A stretch of DNA of 64,000 bases from Helcococcus kunzii ATCC 51366 (GCF_000245755.1 NZ_JH601088.1:1171782-1235781), one strand, 5' to 3'. Numbered from the stretch's first letter, positions 27,029 to 36,678 are shown. Numbers and translations are program-made. Notes: generated from the letters alone by a model not told the origin.

Positions 27029-27643
27029 TTATATGCCAAAATATTTTCTTAATTTTTTCGCAATCACTCTATGCCCTTCAGAATTCGGGTGCACATCATC
27101 AACCAAACCCGTATCTCCAAGCTCTTCATTGTCAGATGTAAAGTATAAAAGTCTATTTTCCCATTCCCAAGGTCTTAAATCTTTATCTTCATAATACATT
27201 TCAGTGTAAAAATCTATATTTTTTCTTTGACATACTTGTTCAACCTTTGAAATATATTCATCACTTCTACTCTTTCCTGGTCTATACATGCTCCAAACAT
27301 TTTGAACATAAAAAATTATCTTTTTGTCTGAATGGATCTCCAATAGTTTTGCAACAAATCTATTAAGATATCCCATTAGAGACTTTTCTTCAAAATCATC
27401 AATTTCTCCAATTGGTAATTCTATATTTAAATCGTTAAAAGAAACGGCAACACCAATTAATTCAACATCACCATTTATTAATCCAATTCTATTGATATAT
27501 GGGTCTTTTTTGGCGAATCCCGTCCCGCTAATACCTAAATTTTGAATTTTTGTATCATTAATATCATCAAGATACATCACCCAATTCTTTTTTGCTCTAT
27601 AATTGTATTCTGTAATACTATCTCCTATAACAGTAATTTTCAA
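27029..27643 (-). CDS. SGNH/GDSL hydrolase
   Basis: A 204-residue protein. Nucleophile Ser lies in GDSIT (block I), followed by GISGTGF (block II Gly), SFNDL (block III Asn) and DDVHPNSEGH (block V Asp/His). The start is TTG at 27643 with a GGGGG site 6 bases upstream; the frame continues 30 bases further to an ATG, but homologs begin at KITVIGDS. Cytoplasmic, as no signal peptide is visible. It likely acts on an acylated sugar or surface polymer precursor, given the GT-C gene that follows. Confidence 0.85.
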   Translation of the reverse strand: MKITVIGDSITEYNYRAKKNWVMYLDDINDTKIQNLGISGTGFAKKDPYINRIGLINGDVELIGVAVSFNDLNIELPIGEIDDFEEKSLMGYLNRFVAKLLEIHSDKKIIFYVQNVWSMYRPGKSRSDEYISKVEQVCQRKNIDFYTEMYYEDKDLRPWEWENRLLYFTSDNEELGDTGLVDDVHPNSEGHRVIAKKLRKYFGI

Positions 27644-27737
27644 AACTAGCCCCCATTCATTATTAATAAGCAATAATATATATTATAACTAAAAACTATA
27701 ATAATTATCAATATATAATTAATTATATTAGAATAAA

Positions 27738-29048
27738 TTATCTACTAAGTAAAACAATAACTTCCGATTCAACAGTGTTAACAAATTGATCATATCCTGT
27801 AACTTCCTCTAATTTATAGCCATATTGTTTAAATCTTTTTATATCTCTGGCTAAAGTTGACGGATTACAAGAAATGTACACTATATTATCTATTTTGGAT
27901 TTTCCAATTTTCTCTATAATCACATTGTCTAGTCCTGCTCTAGGCGGATCAAATAACGCCATACCATTATCAAATTCTAAATTAATCTCCTCTATCGCCT
28001 TTTCTGCAGGTTTACTCATCCATTCGATATTATCTACACCATTTAATAAAGCATTCTCTTTCGCATCAAAAACGGCATCTTTATTTATCTCTACCGAAAT
28101 TATCTTTTTGCAAATATCAGACAAAATAATCGATGTTGTGGATACGCCACTATATAAATCTACTAATATTGAGGGCTGTATTTTTTTAACATATTCTCTA
28201 GCCTTTTGATAAATTTGAAATGCAATATCTTTATTAACTTGAAAGAAAGCTTTAGGTGAAATGTTAAAATTATAATCCCCTAATTTTTCTTGGATTTTCT
28301 TCTTTCCAAAAATATGTTGTAATTTTTGAATTTTATAATCATTCTTTTTACTATTGATGCTAATATAAAAACTGCTTATAATTTTTTCGTTTTGAATGGC
28401 TTTATAAAAATCATTCATGTTTCTTTCTTTATTTAATACAAAAATACACATAGTATCACCTAGTGATGTTGATCTTATAATAATATTTTTGACTAACCCT
28501 TTATTTGTCTTTGGATCATATCCTTGAATACCATAATCTAAAATTAAATTTTGAAGTTTCTGCACTATAGTATTTATCTCATTTGTTACCATTACACATT
28601 CATCAACTTCAACAAATGAATTTGATTTTCTAGAGAAATGAGCTAATTTACCTGTAGGTGTTAGTTTTAATTCTAATTTATTTCTATAGTGGTATTGATT
28701 TTCAGCAGATATAAAATTAATATCATTTAGATTTTCTCCAGCAATTCTATTAATTGTGTTTAATATATTATTCCTCTTAAAACTAATTTGATGTTTATAG
28801 GAAATATCATAAAGATCAAATACTCCACATAATTTATTCTCTTCTACACTATTTTCATTTAGATAAGGAGATGGTGTAATAGTTTTTATTTTTTCAGCGA
28901 TAATAAATGATTTCTTTTTTTGAACTGTTCTAGCTTCTACCGTTTCACCAAGTTTAGCATTGTTTACAAAATATATAATATTATCTTTTCTTGCTATTCC
29001 TCTTCCATTATCGTCTAAATCTATAATCTCTAGTTTTATATTTTCCAT
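27738..29048 (-). CDS. rlmD: RNA (uracil-5-)-methyltransferase of the TrmA/RlmD family
   Basis: A 436-residue SAM-dependent enzyme. It has an N-terminal TRAM domain (about 1-55), the SAM fold with LVDLYSGVSTTS, FDPPRAGLD, and the catalytic Cys in YISCNPSTLARD. It makes 5-methyluridine in rRNA or tRNA. The cysteine cluster that ligates a 4Fe-4S centre in E. coli RlmD is largely missing: only one Cys is left in the segment KLCGVFDLY. Which RNA it modifies cannot be settled; RlmCD-type dual activity is possible. Confidence 0.85.
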   Translation of the reverse strand: MENIKLEIIDLDDNGRGIARKDNIIYFVNNAKLGETVEARTVQKKKSFIIAEKIKTITPSPYLNENSVEENKLCGVFDLYDISYKHQISFKRNNILNTINRIAGENLNDINFISAENQYHYRNKLELKLTPTGKLAHFSRKSNSFVEVDECVMVTNEINTIVQKLQNLILDYGIQGYDPKTNKGLVKNIIIRSTSLGDTMCIFVLNKERNMNDFYKAIQNEKIISSFYISINSKKNDYKIQKLQHIFGKKKIQEKLGDYNFNISPKAFFQVNKDIAFQIYQKAREYVKKIQPSILVDLYSGVSTTSIILSDICKKIISVEINKDAVFDAKENALLNGVDNIEWMSKPAEKAIEEINLEFDNGMALFDPPRAGLDNVIIEKIGKSKIDNIVYISCNPSTLARDIKRFKQYGYKLEEVTGYDQFVNTVESEVIVLLSR

Positions 29049-29273
29049 AAATCATCCTTTATTTTTTTATTTTTATTATATCACATTTATTATATAGAAA
29101 ATAAAAGTTTAAATTAAAAATATTAATATTAAAATTAAATATTTTAATTAATTTGATAAAATTATTTAAATATGTTGATTTAAAACTAATTTAGATATAT
29201 AATCAAATTAAATAGAATAAAGAATTAATAATACGGACTGATTTCATATATAAATATCATTTAGGAGGTTTTT

Positions 29274-29630
29274 ATGAAAGAAAATTTGTCAATTTGCCCT
29301 GTATGTGAGCACGAACTATCCATTACAAGATATAAATGCAATAAGTGCAAAACGGAAATCAATGGAAATTTTAAACAAGATAATTTTTCCAAATTAACTA
29401 AAGAACAAAAAGACTTTGTAGAAATATTTGTTCTTAAAAGAGGTAGTATAAAGGAAATCGAAAAGGAATTAGGTATCTCCTATCCTACAGTGAGAAATAA
29501 GCTAGATAATGTAATCTCAGCCTTAGGTCATAAAGTTGAGAGTGATACTTCAAAAATAGAAATATTAAATATGTTAAACAATGGAGAAATAACATCAGAA
29601 GAAGCTACAAAGATGTTATCCGAAATATAA
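29274..29630 (+). CDS. DUF2089 protein: zinc ribbon plus helix-turn-helix
   Basis: A 118-residue protein. The N-terminus has a zinc ribbon (CPVCEHE and CNKCK), then a sigma-like helix-turn-helix (IEKELGISYPTVRNKLDNVI) and a C-terminal short helical hairpin (NNGEITSEEATKML) related to that at the start of the next protein. AGGAGG precedes the start. The next gene begins 11 bases later. It is most likely the regulator of the pair. Confidence 0.85.
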   Translation: MKENLSICPVCEHELSITRYKCNKCKTEINGNFKQDNFSKLTKEQKDFVEIFVLKRGSIKEIEKELGISYPTVRNKLDNVISALGHKVESDTSKIEILNMLNNGEITSEEATKMLSEI

Positions 29631-29640
29631 GGAGGTTAAA

Positions 29641-30780
29641 ATGTCAGAAGAAAAGAAATTAATCTTAAATATGTTAAAAGAAGGAAAAATCACTGAAGAT
29701 GAGGCATTAAAATTATTAGATGCTATCGGAGAAAAAGAGAAAAAAGAAGAAGAAAAGACAAATTTTGCTGAAAAAGAGGCTTCTTTTGAAAACTCAGTAA
29801 ATAATTTTGTAAACAAAATATTATCAGGTGTTGAAACAGCAATAAATAAAGCTGGTGATGTGATAAATAATATGGATTTTGATATTTCCAATATTAACAT
29901 TGCAGGATCAAAATTTAATGCTAATACAACTAAAACATATAAAATAGAAGATATTGAAGAACCAATAAATTTCTTTGTTAATAATTTACAAGGTGCAATA
30001 CAAATTCAAAGTCACAATCAAGACTATATTGAATGTATAGCTATTATAAATTATGACAATAAATATCATGATGAAAATGACGAATTTTTAATTCATAAAA
30101 TTGAAGATAATAACCACTACTTTGGAATTGATTTAAATAAAAATAATTGGAATTTTAAATCCCAACTTATTATCAATTTACCAAAAGATAAACTAAATAG
30201 TATTAAAGTAAGAAATTCAAATAGTAAGATTCAAGCTAATAATTTTGATATAGATAATGTGATATTTGAAACTACAAACGCTAGAATAGAATTTTCTAAT
30301 ATTACTTCAAAATCAATAAATGCAACCACAACAAATGCTAAAATTGAAGCTATCAATGTAGGTACTGATAAAATTGTTACAAACACTACCAATAGTAAGA
30401 TTTCTTTAAGTGAAATTAAATCTGATGAGCTAGAAGCTTATACTACAAATGGTAAAATTAATTTAACAAAACTTAATGTAGTAGATGTAATTGCTCAAAA
30501 TACAAATGGATCATTATATGTGTCTAATATATTTGATGATACAAATAAATTGGATCTATCTTCTACAAATGGAGGCATATATATTGAAGGACTAAATTTT
30601 GAAAGATCTATTAAAGCTTCTCTATCAGCAAGAAATAGTGATGTTATTTCACCAAAATTCTCTAAAATCTATAGAGATAAGCATTCAACAAAAGCCTATA
30701 CTGAAAATTATGACGAAAATGCTGAAAATACTTTAGATATTACAGCTGTTACAACTAATGGAAAGATTTCAATTCTATAA
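29641..30780 (+). CDS. SHOCT-like plus DUF4097 beta-helix protein
   Basis: A 379-residue protein. It starts with a SHOCT-like helical hairpin (LKEGKITEDEALKLLDAI), has a charged linker, and from about residue 110 consists of repeated short beta-strand units rich in Asn/Thr (TTNAKIEA, TTNSKISL, TTNGKINL, NTNGSLYV) typical of DUF4097 right-handed beta-helices. No signal peptide or membrane segment is evident. The shared hairpin with DUF2089 suggests the two proteins interact. In other Firmicutes such pairs sit with envelope-stress genes, so a stress-sensing role is possible. Confidence 0.82.
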   Translation: MSEEKKLILNMLKEGKITEDEALKLLDAIGEKEKKEEEKTNFAEKEASFENSVNNFVNKILSGVETAINKAGDVINNMDFDISNINIAGSKFNANTTKTYKIEDIEEPINFFVNNLQGAIQIQSHNQDYIECIAIINYDNKYHDENDEFLIHKIEDNNHYFGIDLNKNNWNFKSQLIINLPKDKLNSIKVRNSNSKIQANNFDIDNVIFETTNARIEFSNITSKSINATTTNAKIEAINVGTDKIVTNTTNSKISLSEIKSDELEAYTTNGKINLTKLNVVDVIAQNTNGSLYVSNIFDDTNKLDLSSTNGGIYIEGLNFERSIKASLSARNSDVISPKFSKIYRDKHSTKAYTENYDENAENTLDITAVTTNGKISIL

Positions 30781-30815
30781 TAATTTGAAATAGAAAACTA
30801 TATATAGTCCAGATT

Positions 30816-30856
30816 AAGGAAAGTACACGTTTATATTGTGTATTTTCCTTTTTTTT
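30816..30856 (+). terminator. Terminator after the DUF2089/DUF4097 pair
   Basis: A 13-bp imperfect stem (30816-30828 with 30838-30850) followed by a T run. Confidence 0.85.
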
Positions 30857-30896
30857 ATATTTCATTCCGTTACATTTTTGTAATATTTAGCTAATT

Positions 30897-30946
30897 ATTA
30901 CAAATTAATTACAAAAAACTTGACAATAAGTTACAGTAATTATAAT
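30897..30946 (+). promoter_or_regulatory. WalR-box-like direct repeat and promoter of the YabE-like gene
   Basis: On the minus strand TGTAAT-N5-TGTAAT (30897-30913) exactly fits the WalR/YycF consensus TGTWAH-N5-TGTWAH. It sits immediately upstream of TTGACA (30920-30925) and TATAAT (30941-30946). Position and spacing suit activation of a cell-wall gene. Confidence 0.6.
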
Positions 30947-30972
30947 ATAAAGGAGTTCGAAACGGAGGAAAT

Positions 30973-32142
30973 ATGAATTTTATAAAAAAGAATATTAAAG
31001 TATTAGCAAGTACTTTGGTTCTTGTTTCAGTCGTATCAGTTGGTGGCTATGTAATAGCATCTTTACCAAAAACTGTTAAAATGACTATAAATGGCGAAAA
31101 AAAACAAATCGAAACTTCCGCTAAAACAGTAGAAGAGCTATTAAATGAGCAAGGATACAAAGTATCTGATGTGAAAATAGAAAACTTAAAATTAGAAGAT
31201 AAAGTAGTAAATAATTTAGAATTAGATTTTAACACAAAGAAAAATATTATTTTTAGTAACGAAGGAAAAGAATTATCAGTATCTACATATACTAATAATG
31301 TTTCTGAATTCTTAAAAGAAAATGACGTTAACCCTGATGAAGATGATGTTGTATCCCCTTCTTCAGAAACAAAATTAAATGATAACACACATATTACATA
31401 TAATAATGTAGTTATTGAAAATTATAAAACAAAAGAAAAAATTGCTTTTAAGAAAACTCAAAAATATGATTTCAATCTAAATGTTGGTACAAATAAAGTA
31501 TCTGTTAAAGGTGTAAATGGTGAAAAAGAACATTCACATGAAAAAGTTACAGTTAACGGAAAAGTTGTATCAGATAAAGTAAAAGATACAAAAATTACTA
31601 AAAAACCAGTAAATCAAGTTAGTTTAATCGGTTCAAAACAAGTAGTTAATGAAAGCTTATATTTTGACGTTATCGAAAAAGACAATTCTTCTATGTATGT
31701 TGGGGAAAGTTCAACTGTACAAAAAGGACACGAAGGATTAAAAAGATATATTTATAAAGTTGAAGGCGATAAAAAAGAATTAGTTAGCGAAAAAGTTATT
31801 TCAGAACCTGTTAATAAAATTGTAGAAAATGGTACAAAAAGAAAAGCCGTAGTTGCAAGTTCTTCTTCAATTTATTCACTTAGAGATTTAAGATTCCAAG
31901 GTGTTATAAATTGGGGTGGAAAGAGATTTACTTATTATTCTCAAAGCGTACTACCTGGAGGCGGATTAAGAATCCCTGGTAGACATATCAACGCTGGTGG
32001 CTTTGTTGCTGACAGCGATGGTTATATCGTTTTAGCAAATGATGGTCCTCTTGGATCTGTAGTATCAACACCATTTGGTTATATGGGTAAAATCTACGAC
32101 AGAGGTACTTACGGTAACCACTACGATGTTTATACAAGATAA
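30973..32142 (+). CDS. YabE-like cell-wall protein: DUF348 repeats, G5 domain and 3D-like domain
   Basis: A 389-residue exported protein. It has an N-terminal signal/anchor helix (about 8-30), two DUF348-type ubiquitin-like repeats (KTVKMTINGEKKQI onward), a G5-like domain (about 215-285) and a C-terminal domain (about 300-389) with RVLPG/LRIPGRH-type and DRGTYGNHYDVYTR motifs. The latter resembles the 3D (Asp) domain of YabE/YocH lytic enzymes. Its C-terminal domain is closely shared with the protein at 47161. CGAAACGGAGG precedes the start, also as in that gene. Likely a peptidoglycan hydrolase in envelope turnover; catalytic residues are not certain. Confidence 0.85.
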   Translation: MNFIKKNIKVLASTLVLVSVVSVGGYVIASLPKTVKMTINGEKKQIETSAKTVEELLNEQGYKVSDVKIENLKLEDKVVNNLELDFNTKKNIIFSNEGKELSVSTYTNNVSEFLKENDVNPDEDDVVSPSSETKLNDNTHITYNNVVIENYKTKEKIAFKKTQKYDFNLNVGTNKVSVKGVNGEKEHSHEKVTVNGKVVSDKVKDTKITKKPVNQVSLIGSKQVVNESLYFDVIEKDNSSMYVGESSTVQKGHEGLKRYIYKVEGDKKELVSEKVISEPVNKIVENGTKRKAVVASSSSIYSLRDLRFQGVINWGGKRFTYYSQSVLPGGGLRIPGRHINAGGFVADSDGYIVLANDGPLGSVVSTPFGYMGKIYDRGTYGNHYDVYTR

Positions 32143-32150
32143 TAAAAGAA

Positions 32151-32187
32151 AAAATCTGTTAGAGAATTTCTCTAGCAGATTTTTTTA
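32151..32187 (+). terminator. Terminator after the YabE-like gene
   Basis: A 16-bp stem with one mismatch (32151-32166 with 32168-32183 region) followed by T residues. Confidence 0.85.
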
Positions 32188-32247
32188 TATTGAAAAACTT
32201 CCATTGACTATTGATGAAATATTTTTAACCTTTTATGATGAAGTTTT

Positions 32248-32545
32248 TCAGCCTTTATATCTAAATTTAATTTTATACTGAATGAAATTTTGTATTGTCA
32301 GCTTAAATCAATAAAATGTCGTTCTGTACTAAGTTTTTAGCGGAAAACCTCAGCTTTTTTCTAAGATTCTTGATTTATACTGATGTTTTTATTCAAAGTG
32401 ACAACTTTATTTAGCAACATCTTATTCTATACTGAACTTTTAACGAAAATCCTCAGCTTTTTTATGAGATTCTTGATTTATACTGATGCTGTTTTCAAAG
32501 TGACAGCTTTATCTAGCAATTAGAGATTCTATACTGAAGTTTCCC
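32248..32545. repeat. ~51-bp periodic hairpin array with short CAG/CTG arms (array E)
   Basis: Six units with anchors near 32248, 32298, 32350, 32401, 32453 and 32503 (period 50-52). Units read (T)CAGCTTT-loop-TATACTGA, about 34 bases each, with a loop close to that of the 16.3-kb array (TTCTAAGATTCTTGATTTA). Every second unit is more alike. The stretch fills the gap between the YabE-like gene and the end of the mevalonate operon; no gene is visible. Confidence 0.75.
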
Positions 32546-32591
32546 TCTATTTTTTAAAAAGTTACCTACCCTGCATATCCATTAGTTACCA

Positions 32592-32621
32592 CACAAAAAA
32601 GAGGTAGCTTTTACACCACCC
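32592..32621 (-). terminator. Weak terminator after fni
   Basis: A 5-bp stem (32603-32607 with 32616-32620, one G-U pair) precedes a T run on the minus strand. Confidence 0.4.
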
Positions 32622-32628
32622 CGTTTAT

Positions 32629-33696
32629 TTATATATTTCTTCTATTCGCTAATTTTTTATAATCGATATTTCTTATTTCACACCAATTTTTTACTTCATT
32701 TTTAACTATAATGTCTACTTTTCTTAGTTCATCTAAGTTTTTTGCTCCTAATAAGGTCATAATTGACTTTATTTGGCTTTTCCAATTATTTACCTTATCA
32801 ATAGCCTCTTCCATAGGTAAATCGTTCACTAATTTCAAAAATCTTCCTGCCATGGCAACTGATTTTGCTCCTAAGGAAAGAGATTTAACAATATCATAGC
32901 TATTTCTTATACCGCTTGAAGAAATAATTTCGATATCGTCCATATATTGTTGTGATTCTAATAAAGAAACGACAGTTGAATTTCCATAATCATTTAAGAA
33001 ACTTAGCTTGTCATCTTCATCTCTTCTTGAATTTTCTATCATAGCAAAGCTTGTACCACCTTTACCGGAAATATCAACAGTCTTTGCTCCAACTTCTTTT
33101 AACTGCCTTATTGCATTTCTAGACATCCCAAATCCTACTTCTTTGATGATAACTGGAAGTCCTAAATTATCAACTATATCGGAAATATTGTCCAACCATT
33201 TAGAAAATTCTCTCTCACCTTCAGTCATTATTATTTCTTGTGCAGCATTGACATGAATTTGTATACCATCTGCACCAATAATCTCACACGCTTTCTTTGC
33301 ATCTTCAAGAGTTTTATCAGCCCCTAAATTGGCAAATATTATCCCATGAGGGTTTTGCTTTCTAGCAATTTTAAAACTATCATGTGTGGACTTATCTTTT
33401 AACGCCACAGAAAGTGATCCAACCGCCATAAAAGTATTTGTCTCTCTAGCTAAAATAGCAAATTTCTCATTATATGATTTAGTTAATTCAGATCCTCCGG
33501 TCATCCCATTCATATGAAATGGATGATCTAGTTTAAAACCTGCAATACTCGTTGAAATATCAACATCTTTCATATCAATATTAGGAAATACATCATGAAT
33601 AAAATCCATATTATCAAAATCAGATTGTCTTTTGATCTTTTGAAATTCCAAAGCTAAATTTAGGTGTTCATCTTTTCTATTAATATCAATATTCAT
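32629..33696 (-). CDS. fni: Type 2 isopentenyl-diphosphate delta-isomerase (FMN-dependent)
   Basis: A 355-residue TIM-barrel flavoprotein interconverting IPP and DMAPP. Typical segments are NINRKDEHL near the start, HMNGMTGGS, KEVGFGMS, DISGKGGTSFA and SSSGIRNS, which form the FMN and substrate sites. It is the last gene of the mevalonate operon, 3 bases after mvaK2, and supplies both C5 units needed for polyprenyl lipid carriers. Confidence 0.95.
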   Translation of the reverse strand: MNIDINRKDEHLNLALEFQKIKRQSDFDNMDFIHDVFPNIDMKDVDISTSIAGFKLDHPFHMNGMTGGSELTKSYNEKFAILARETNTFMAVGSLSVALKDKSTHDSFKIARKQNPHGIIFANLGADKTLEDAKKACEIIGADGIQIHVNAAQEIIMTEGEREFSKWLDNISDIVDNLGLPVIIKEVGFGMSRNAIRQLKEVGAKTVDISGKGGTSFAMIENSRRDEDDKLSFLNDYGNSTVVSLLESQQYMDDIEIISSSGIRNSYDIVKSLSLGAKSVAMAGRFLKLVNDLPMEEAIDKVNNWKSQIKSIMTLLGAKNLDELRKVDIIVKNEVKNWCEIRNIDYKKLANRRNI

Positions 33697-33699
33697 AAT

Positions 33700-34761
33700 T
33701 TACCCCTCATGTATGCTTAAATCCAATTTTGTAATTTTGTTTTCTTTCCATTCTTTTTCAAGCGATTTAACATCAAAACCTTTATAGGAAATTGCTATAC
33801 CACAATCTCCCCCACCTGCGCCCGAAGTCTTTGATGCAAGTCCAAATTTTTTCGCTATTTCGACTAAATCAAATAAATTATCTCTTTCGATTAATACATT
33901 GTAGTTTTCAGCATATTGTCTTAACAATTCTCTGTTTTTTTCAAGTGAATGTTTTACAGTTTCAAAACTTGATTTTATATATCCCTTTACAAATTCATCT
34001 ACACATTTATTACTTTCATGTAGAAAATCTTTATAGAATTTGATATTTTTACTTATATTGTTTTTTGCTTTGTTAACCAGATTTATACTAGAAGCTGGAG
34101 ATTTTGTCCAACCTATAATAAAATCATATTCATTATTAAGAGAAATATTTTCAATCTCTAAACTATCCCAATCACTTTCAACTATATCTTTTAATGTCTC
34201 GGTCTTTAATCTCTTTAATATTTTTTCTCTATCAAATGAAGTATATTTAATTAAACCATTGTAAACAGCAGATGCAATATCACCACATGAACCGTTTGGA
34301 TTTAATTTTATGCTTGCTATAGCAGATAATTTGAACAGATCCATCTTGCTATATTCTACTTTATAATATTCTAAAATTGATTTTATAACTGCAACAACAA
34401 TTGCAGCACTTGAACCAAGTCCATATTTTATACCATCTTGGGATTCTAAATCACTGGTCACCTCTATATCGTAGAAATCTAAACTATATCCTTTTTGTAA
34501 AATGTATTTTTCCGCAATGTCCATAGCAGAAAAAATATATTCAAATCTATCATCTTTCTGATCTACAACAATTTGATCGTCCTGTCTTGACCAAATCATT
34601 CTAATATTTGAATATGATTTTACCGATCCCTTATGTTTGGATTTTTTTAATTTAATTGTGATGAATTTGTCTACCGATATTAATACCGCTTTATTGCCAG
34701 GATTTACTACTGCATATTCTCCTGCAATATATAATTTACCGGGAACTTTAACCTCTATCAT
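33700..34761 (-). CDS. mvaK2: Phosphomevalonate kinase
   Basis: A 353-residue GHMP kinase. It starts VKVPGKLYIAGEYAVV, has the ATP loop GLGSSAAIVVAV (about 135) and the C-terminal KTSGAGGGDCGIA motif. It phosphorylates mevalonate 5-phosphate to the diphosphate. Its start overlaps the mvaD stop by 4 bases (ATGA), so the genes are translationally coupled. Confidence 0.95.
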   Translation of the reverse strand: MIEVKVPGKLYIAGEYAVVNPGNKAVLISVDKFITIKLKKSKHKGSVKSYSNIRMIWSRQDDQIVVDQKDDRFEYIFSAMDIAEKYILQKGYSLDFYDIEVTSDLESQDGIKYGLGSSAAIVVAVIKSILEYYKVEYSKMDLFKLSAIASIKLNPNGSCGDIASAVYNGLIKYTSFDREKILKRLKTETLKDIVESDWDSLEIENISLNNEYDFIIGWTKSPASSINLVNKAKNNISKNIKFYKDFLHESNKCVDEFVKGYIKSSFETVKHSLEKNRELLRQYAENYNVLIERDNLFDLVEIAKKFGLASKTSGAGGGDCGIAISYKGFDVKSLEKEWKENKITKLDLSIHEG

Positions 34762-35738
34762 TCTATCTCCTTTACAGTAGCATCGCCACCAATATCTGAA
34801 ATAATAATTTTACTTTCATCAAATTCTTTTTTTAATTCTTCAACAATACATTGTATTTCTGATTTCCTACATAAAATTTTAACATTTGGGCCTGCATCCA
34901 TTGTGTAATAAATCTCATGCCCCTTGGCACGCATAGATTTTACTTTTTCAATTGCTCTTATGCTATCTTCTTTAAAATATATTATAGGGGGGTTAGAAGA
35001 TAGCATAGTAGCATGCATTTTCATAGCATTATGTTCGGCAATTTTACCTAGAGTGATAAAATCTCGATTTTTTATAGCCTGTTTGATATTTTCTAAATCT
35101 TCCTCACAACTTTCAACATGAGCATTATATAGCGGTGAAGTTTCAATGGTTTGTTTCATTGCAACTCTGCTTGAAATTTCTTTCTTTTCATTTTTTAACA
35201 CTAGGATAATCATAGCAATATCCCATTGAGCATCATCAATTTTTCTTGCATAGGAGTTTTCATGTTTATCTCCCTTAACCCATTCGACAAAACCACCAAA
35301 TATACTTCTTGAAGCAGACCCGGAACCTCTTCTAGCAAGTTTTGTAATCTCTTCATTTGAATAATTTAGATTAAATAATTTGTTTAATGCCATTGCTAAA
35401 GCAGCAAACCCTGACGCTGATGATGCAAGTCCCGCTGCAGTTGGTACATGATTATATGAATTAACAAGTACAGATTTTTTTACGCCTGATAATTCTCGAA
35501 AAATATCTATGTATTTTGATAGCTTTTTATGTTGTCCTTCGTCTTGCAATTCACCATCCAAATAGAAAATATCACCATCATTTTCATCTTCAATAAATGA
35601 TACCTCTGTTTCTGTATAAAGAGCATCAAGAGTTAATGACAATGAACTATTTTTTGGGATAATAAATTCTTCATTTTCCTTACCCCAATATTTAATTAAA
35701 GCAATATTTGAATGCGCCTTAGCCCTAAATTTTTTCAT
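34758..35738 (-). CDS. mvaD: Diphosphomevalonate decarboxylase
   Basis: A 326-residue GHMP-family enzyme. It opens with AHSNIALIKYWGKENEE, which holds substrate-contacting residues, continues with SSLSLTLD, the ATP loop AGLASSASGFAAL and the MDAGPNVKIL motif near the end. It decarboxylates mevalonate diphosphate to IPP using ATP. It lies 18 bases downstream of mvaK1, with GGAG before the start. Confidence 0.95.
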   Translation of the reverse strand: MKKFRAKAHSNIALIKYWGKENEEFIIPKNSSLSLTLDALYTETEVSFIEDENDGDIFYLDGELQDEGQHKKLSKYIDIFRELSGVKKSVLVNSYNHVPTAAGLASSASGFAALAMALNKLFNLNYSNEEITKLARRGSGSASRSIFGGFVEWVKGDKHENSYARKIDDAQWDIAMIILVLKNEKKEISSRVAMKQTIETSPLYNAHVESCEEDLENIKQAIKNRDFITLGKIAEHNAMKMHATMLSSNPPIIYFKEDSIRAIEKVKSMRAKGHEIYYTMDAGPNVKILCRKSEIQCIVEELKKEFDESKIIISDIGGDATVKEIE

Positions 35739-35756
35739 ATTTCTCCTATTTTCTAA

Positions 35757-36677
35757 TTATCTTTTTAATTTAGATATCCAAACATCTTTACCAATTTCTT
35801 TATATGCTGTTTCAATCTTTTTAGCTATTTGTTCATTTTTAGCTAGCGCAATAACGCAACCGCCTCTTCCACCACCGGTTAGCTTAGACCCTAATGCTCC
35901 ATTTTCTAAAGCTATATTGACTAATTCTTCGATTGATTCATCAGAAACTGTTAATTTCCTTAAATTATCTTGAGCTCTATTTAATATTTCTCCCAACTCT
36001 TCAACATCATTATTATTCATTGCATCACGCGCTTTATTAGTTAAAACTCCTAAATTGCCTATATATCTATGATATGTTTTATCTTTTTCCAACAGATCAT
36101 GGACATCCTTAACGGATTCTTTTGTTTTTCCCTTTTTACCCGAATCAACTATAATTAAATACGCATCCAAATTGATAGGAAAAGGTTCAAGTGTCTTATC
36201 TTTTATAAAATAGATACTTTGATTATGTAATACAGTATTAATATCTAAACCGCTTGGATTTCCGTGAATAATTTTTTCTGAAATATTAGCCCATTCACTA
36301 ATTTTATCATTATTATATTCAATGTCAAAGTATTTAAATAGCGCTCTAGCCACACCCAAAGATGCGGCAGCACTAGACCCCATTCCTCTTTCATTAGGAA
36401 TGTTGGAATCAATATATATTTTTATTTTTTCTTCTATTTTGTATTTATCTAGAAATTCTTCAACTAGTTTTTTTATACCATCCAAATCTTCTGAAGTATT
36501 GGAAAGCAAACCATCATAGAATTTACATACAATTTTATTTTCATCTGATTTTTCAATTTTTACTTCAAGCTTTGTACCATTAAATGGAATGGCAATAGCT
36601 GGCTTTCCATAAACAACTGAATGTTCTCCAATTAAAATAATTTTCCCATATGTTGTTGATAATACATTTTCTTTCAT
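35757..36677 (-). CDS. mvaK1: Mevalonate kinase
   Basis: A 306-residue GHMP kinase. Key segments are GKIILIGEHSVVYGKPAIA at the N-terminus, the ATP loop RGMGSSAAASLG (about 100) and KLTGGGRGGCVIAL near the C-terminus. It phosphorylates mevalonate, the first step of the lower pathway. The gene begins only one base after the permease stop, so mevalonate metabolism and the permease are expressed together. No HMG-CoA synthase or reductase gene is in the window. Confidence 0.95.
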   Translation of the reverse strand: MKENVLSTTYGKIILIGEHSVVYGKPAIAIPFNGTKLEVKIEKSDENKIVCKFYDGLLSNTSEDLDGIKKLVEEFLDKYKIEEKIKIYIDSNIPNERGMGSSAAASLGVARALFKYFDIEYNNDKISEWANISEKIIHGNPSGLDINTVLHNQSIYFIKDKTLEPFPINLDAYLIIVDSGKKGKTKESVKDVHDLLEKDKTYHRYIGNLGVLTNKARDAMNNNDVEELGEILNRAQDNLRKLTVSDESIEELVNIALENGALGSKLTGGGRGGCVIALAKNEQIAKKIETAYKEIGKDVWISKLKR

Positions 36678-36678
36678 A

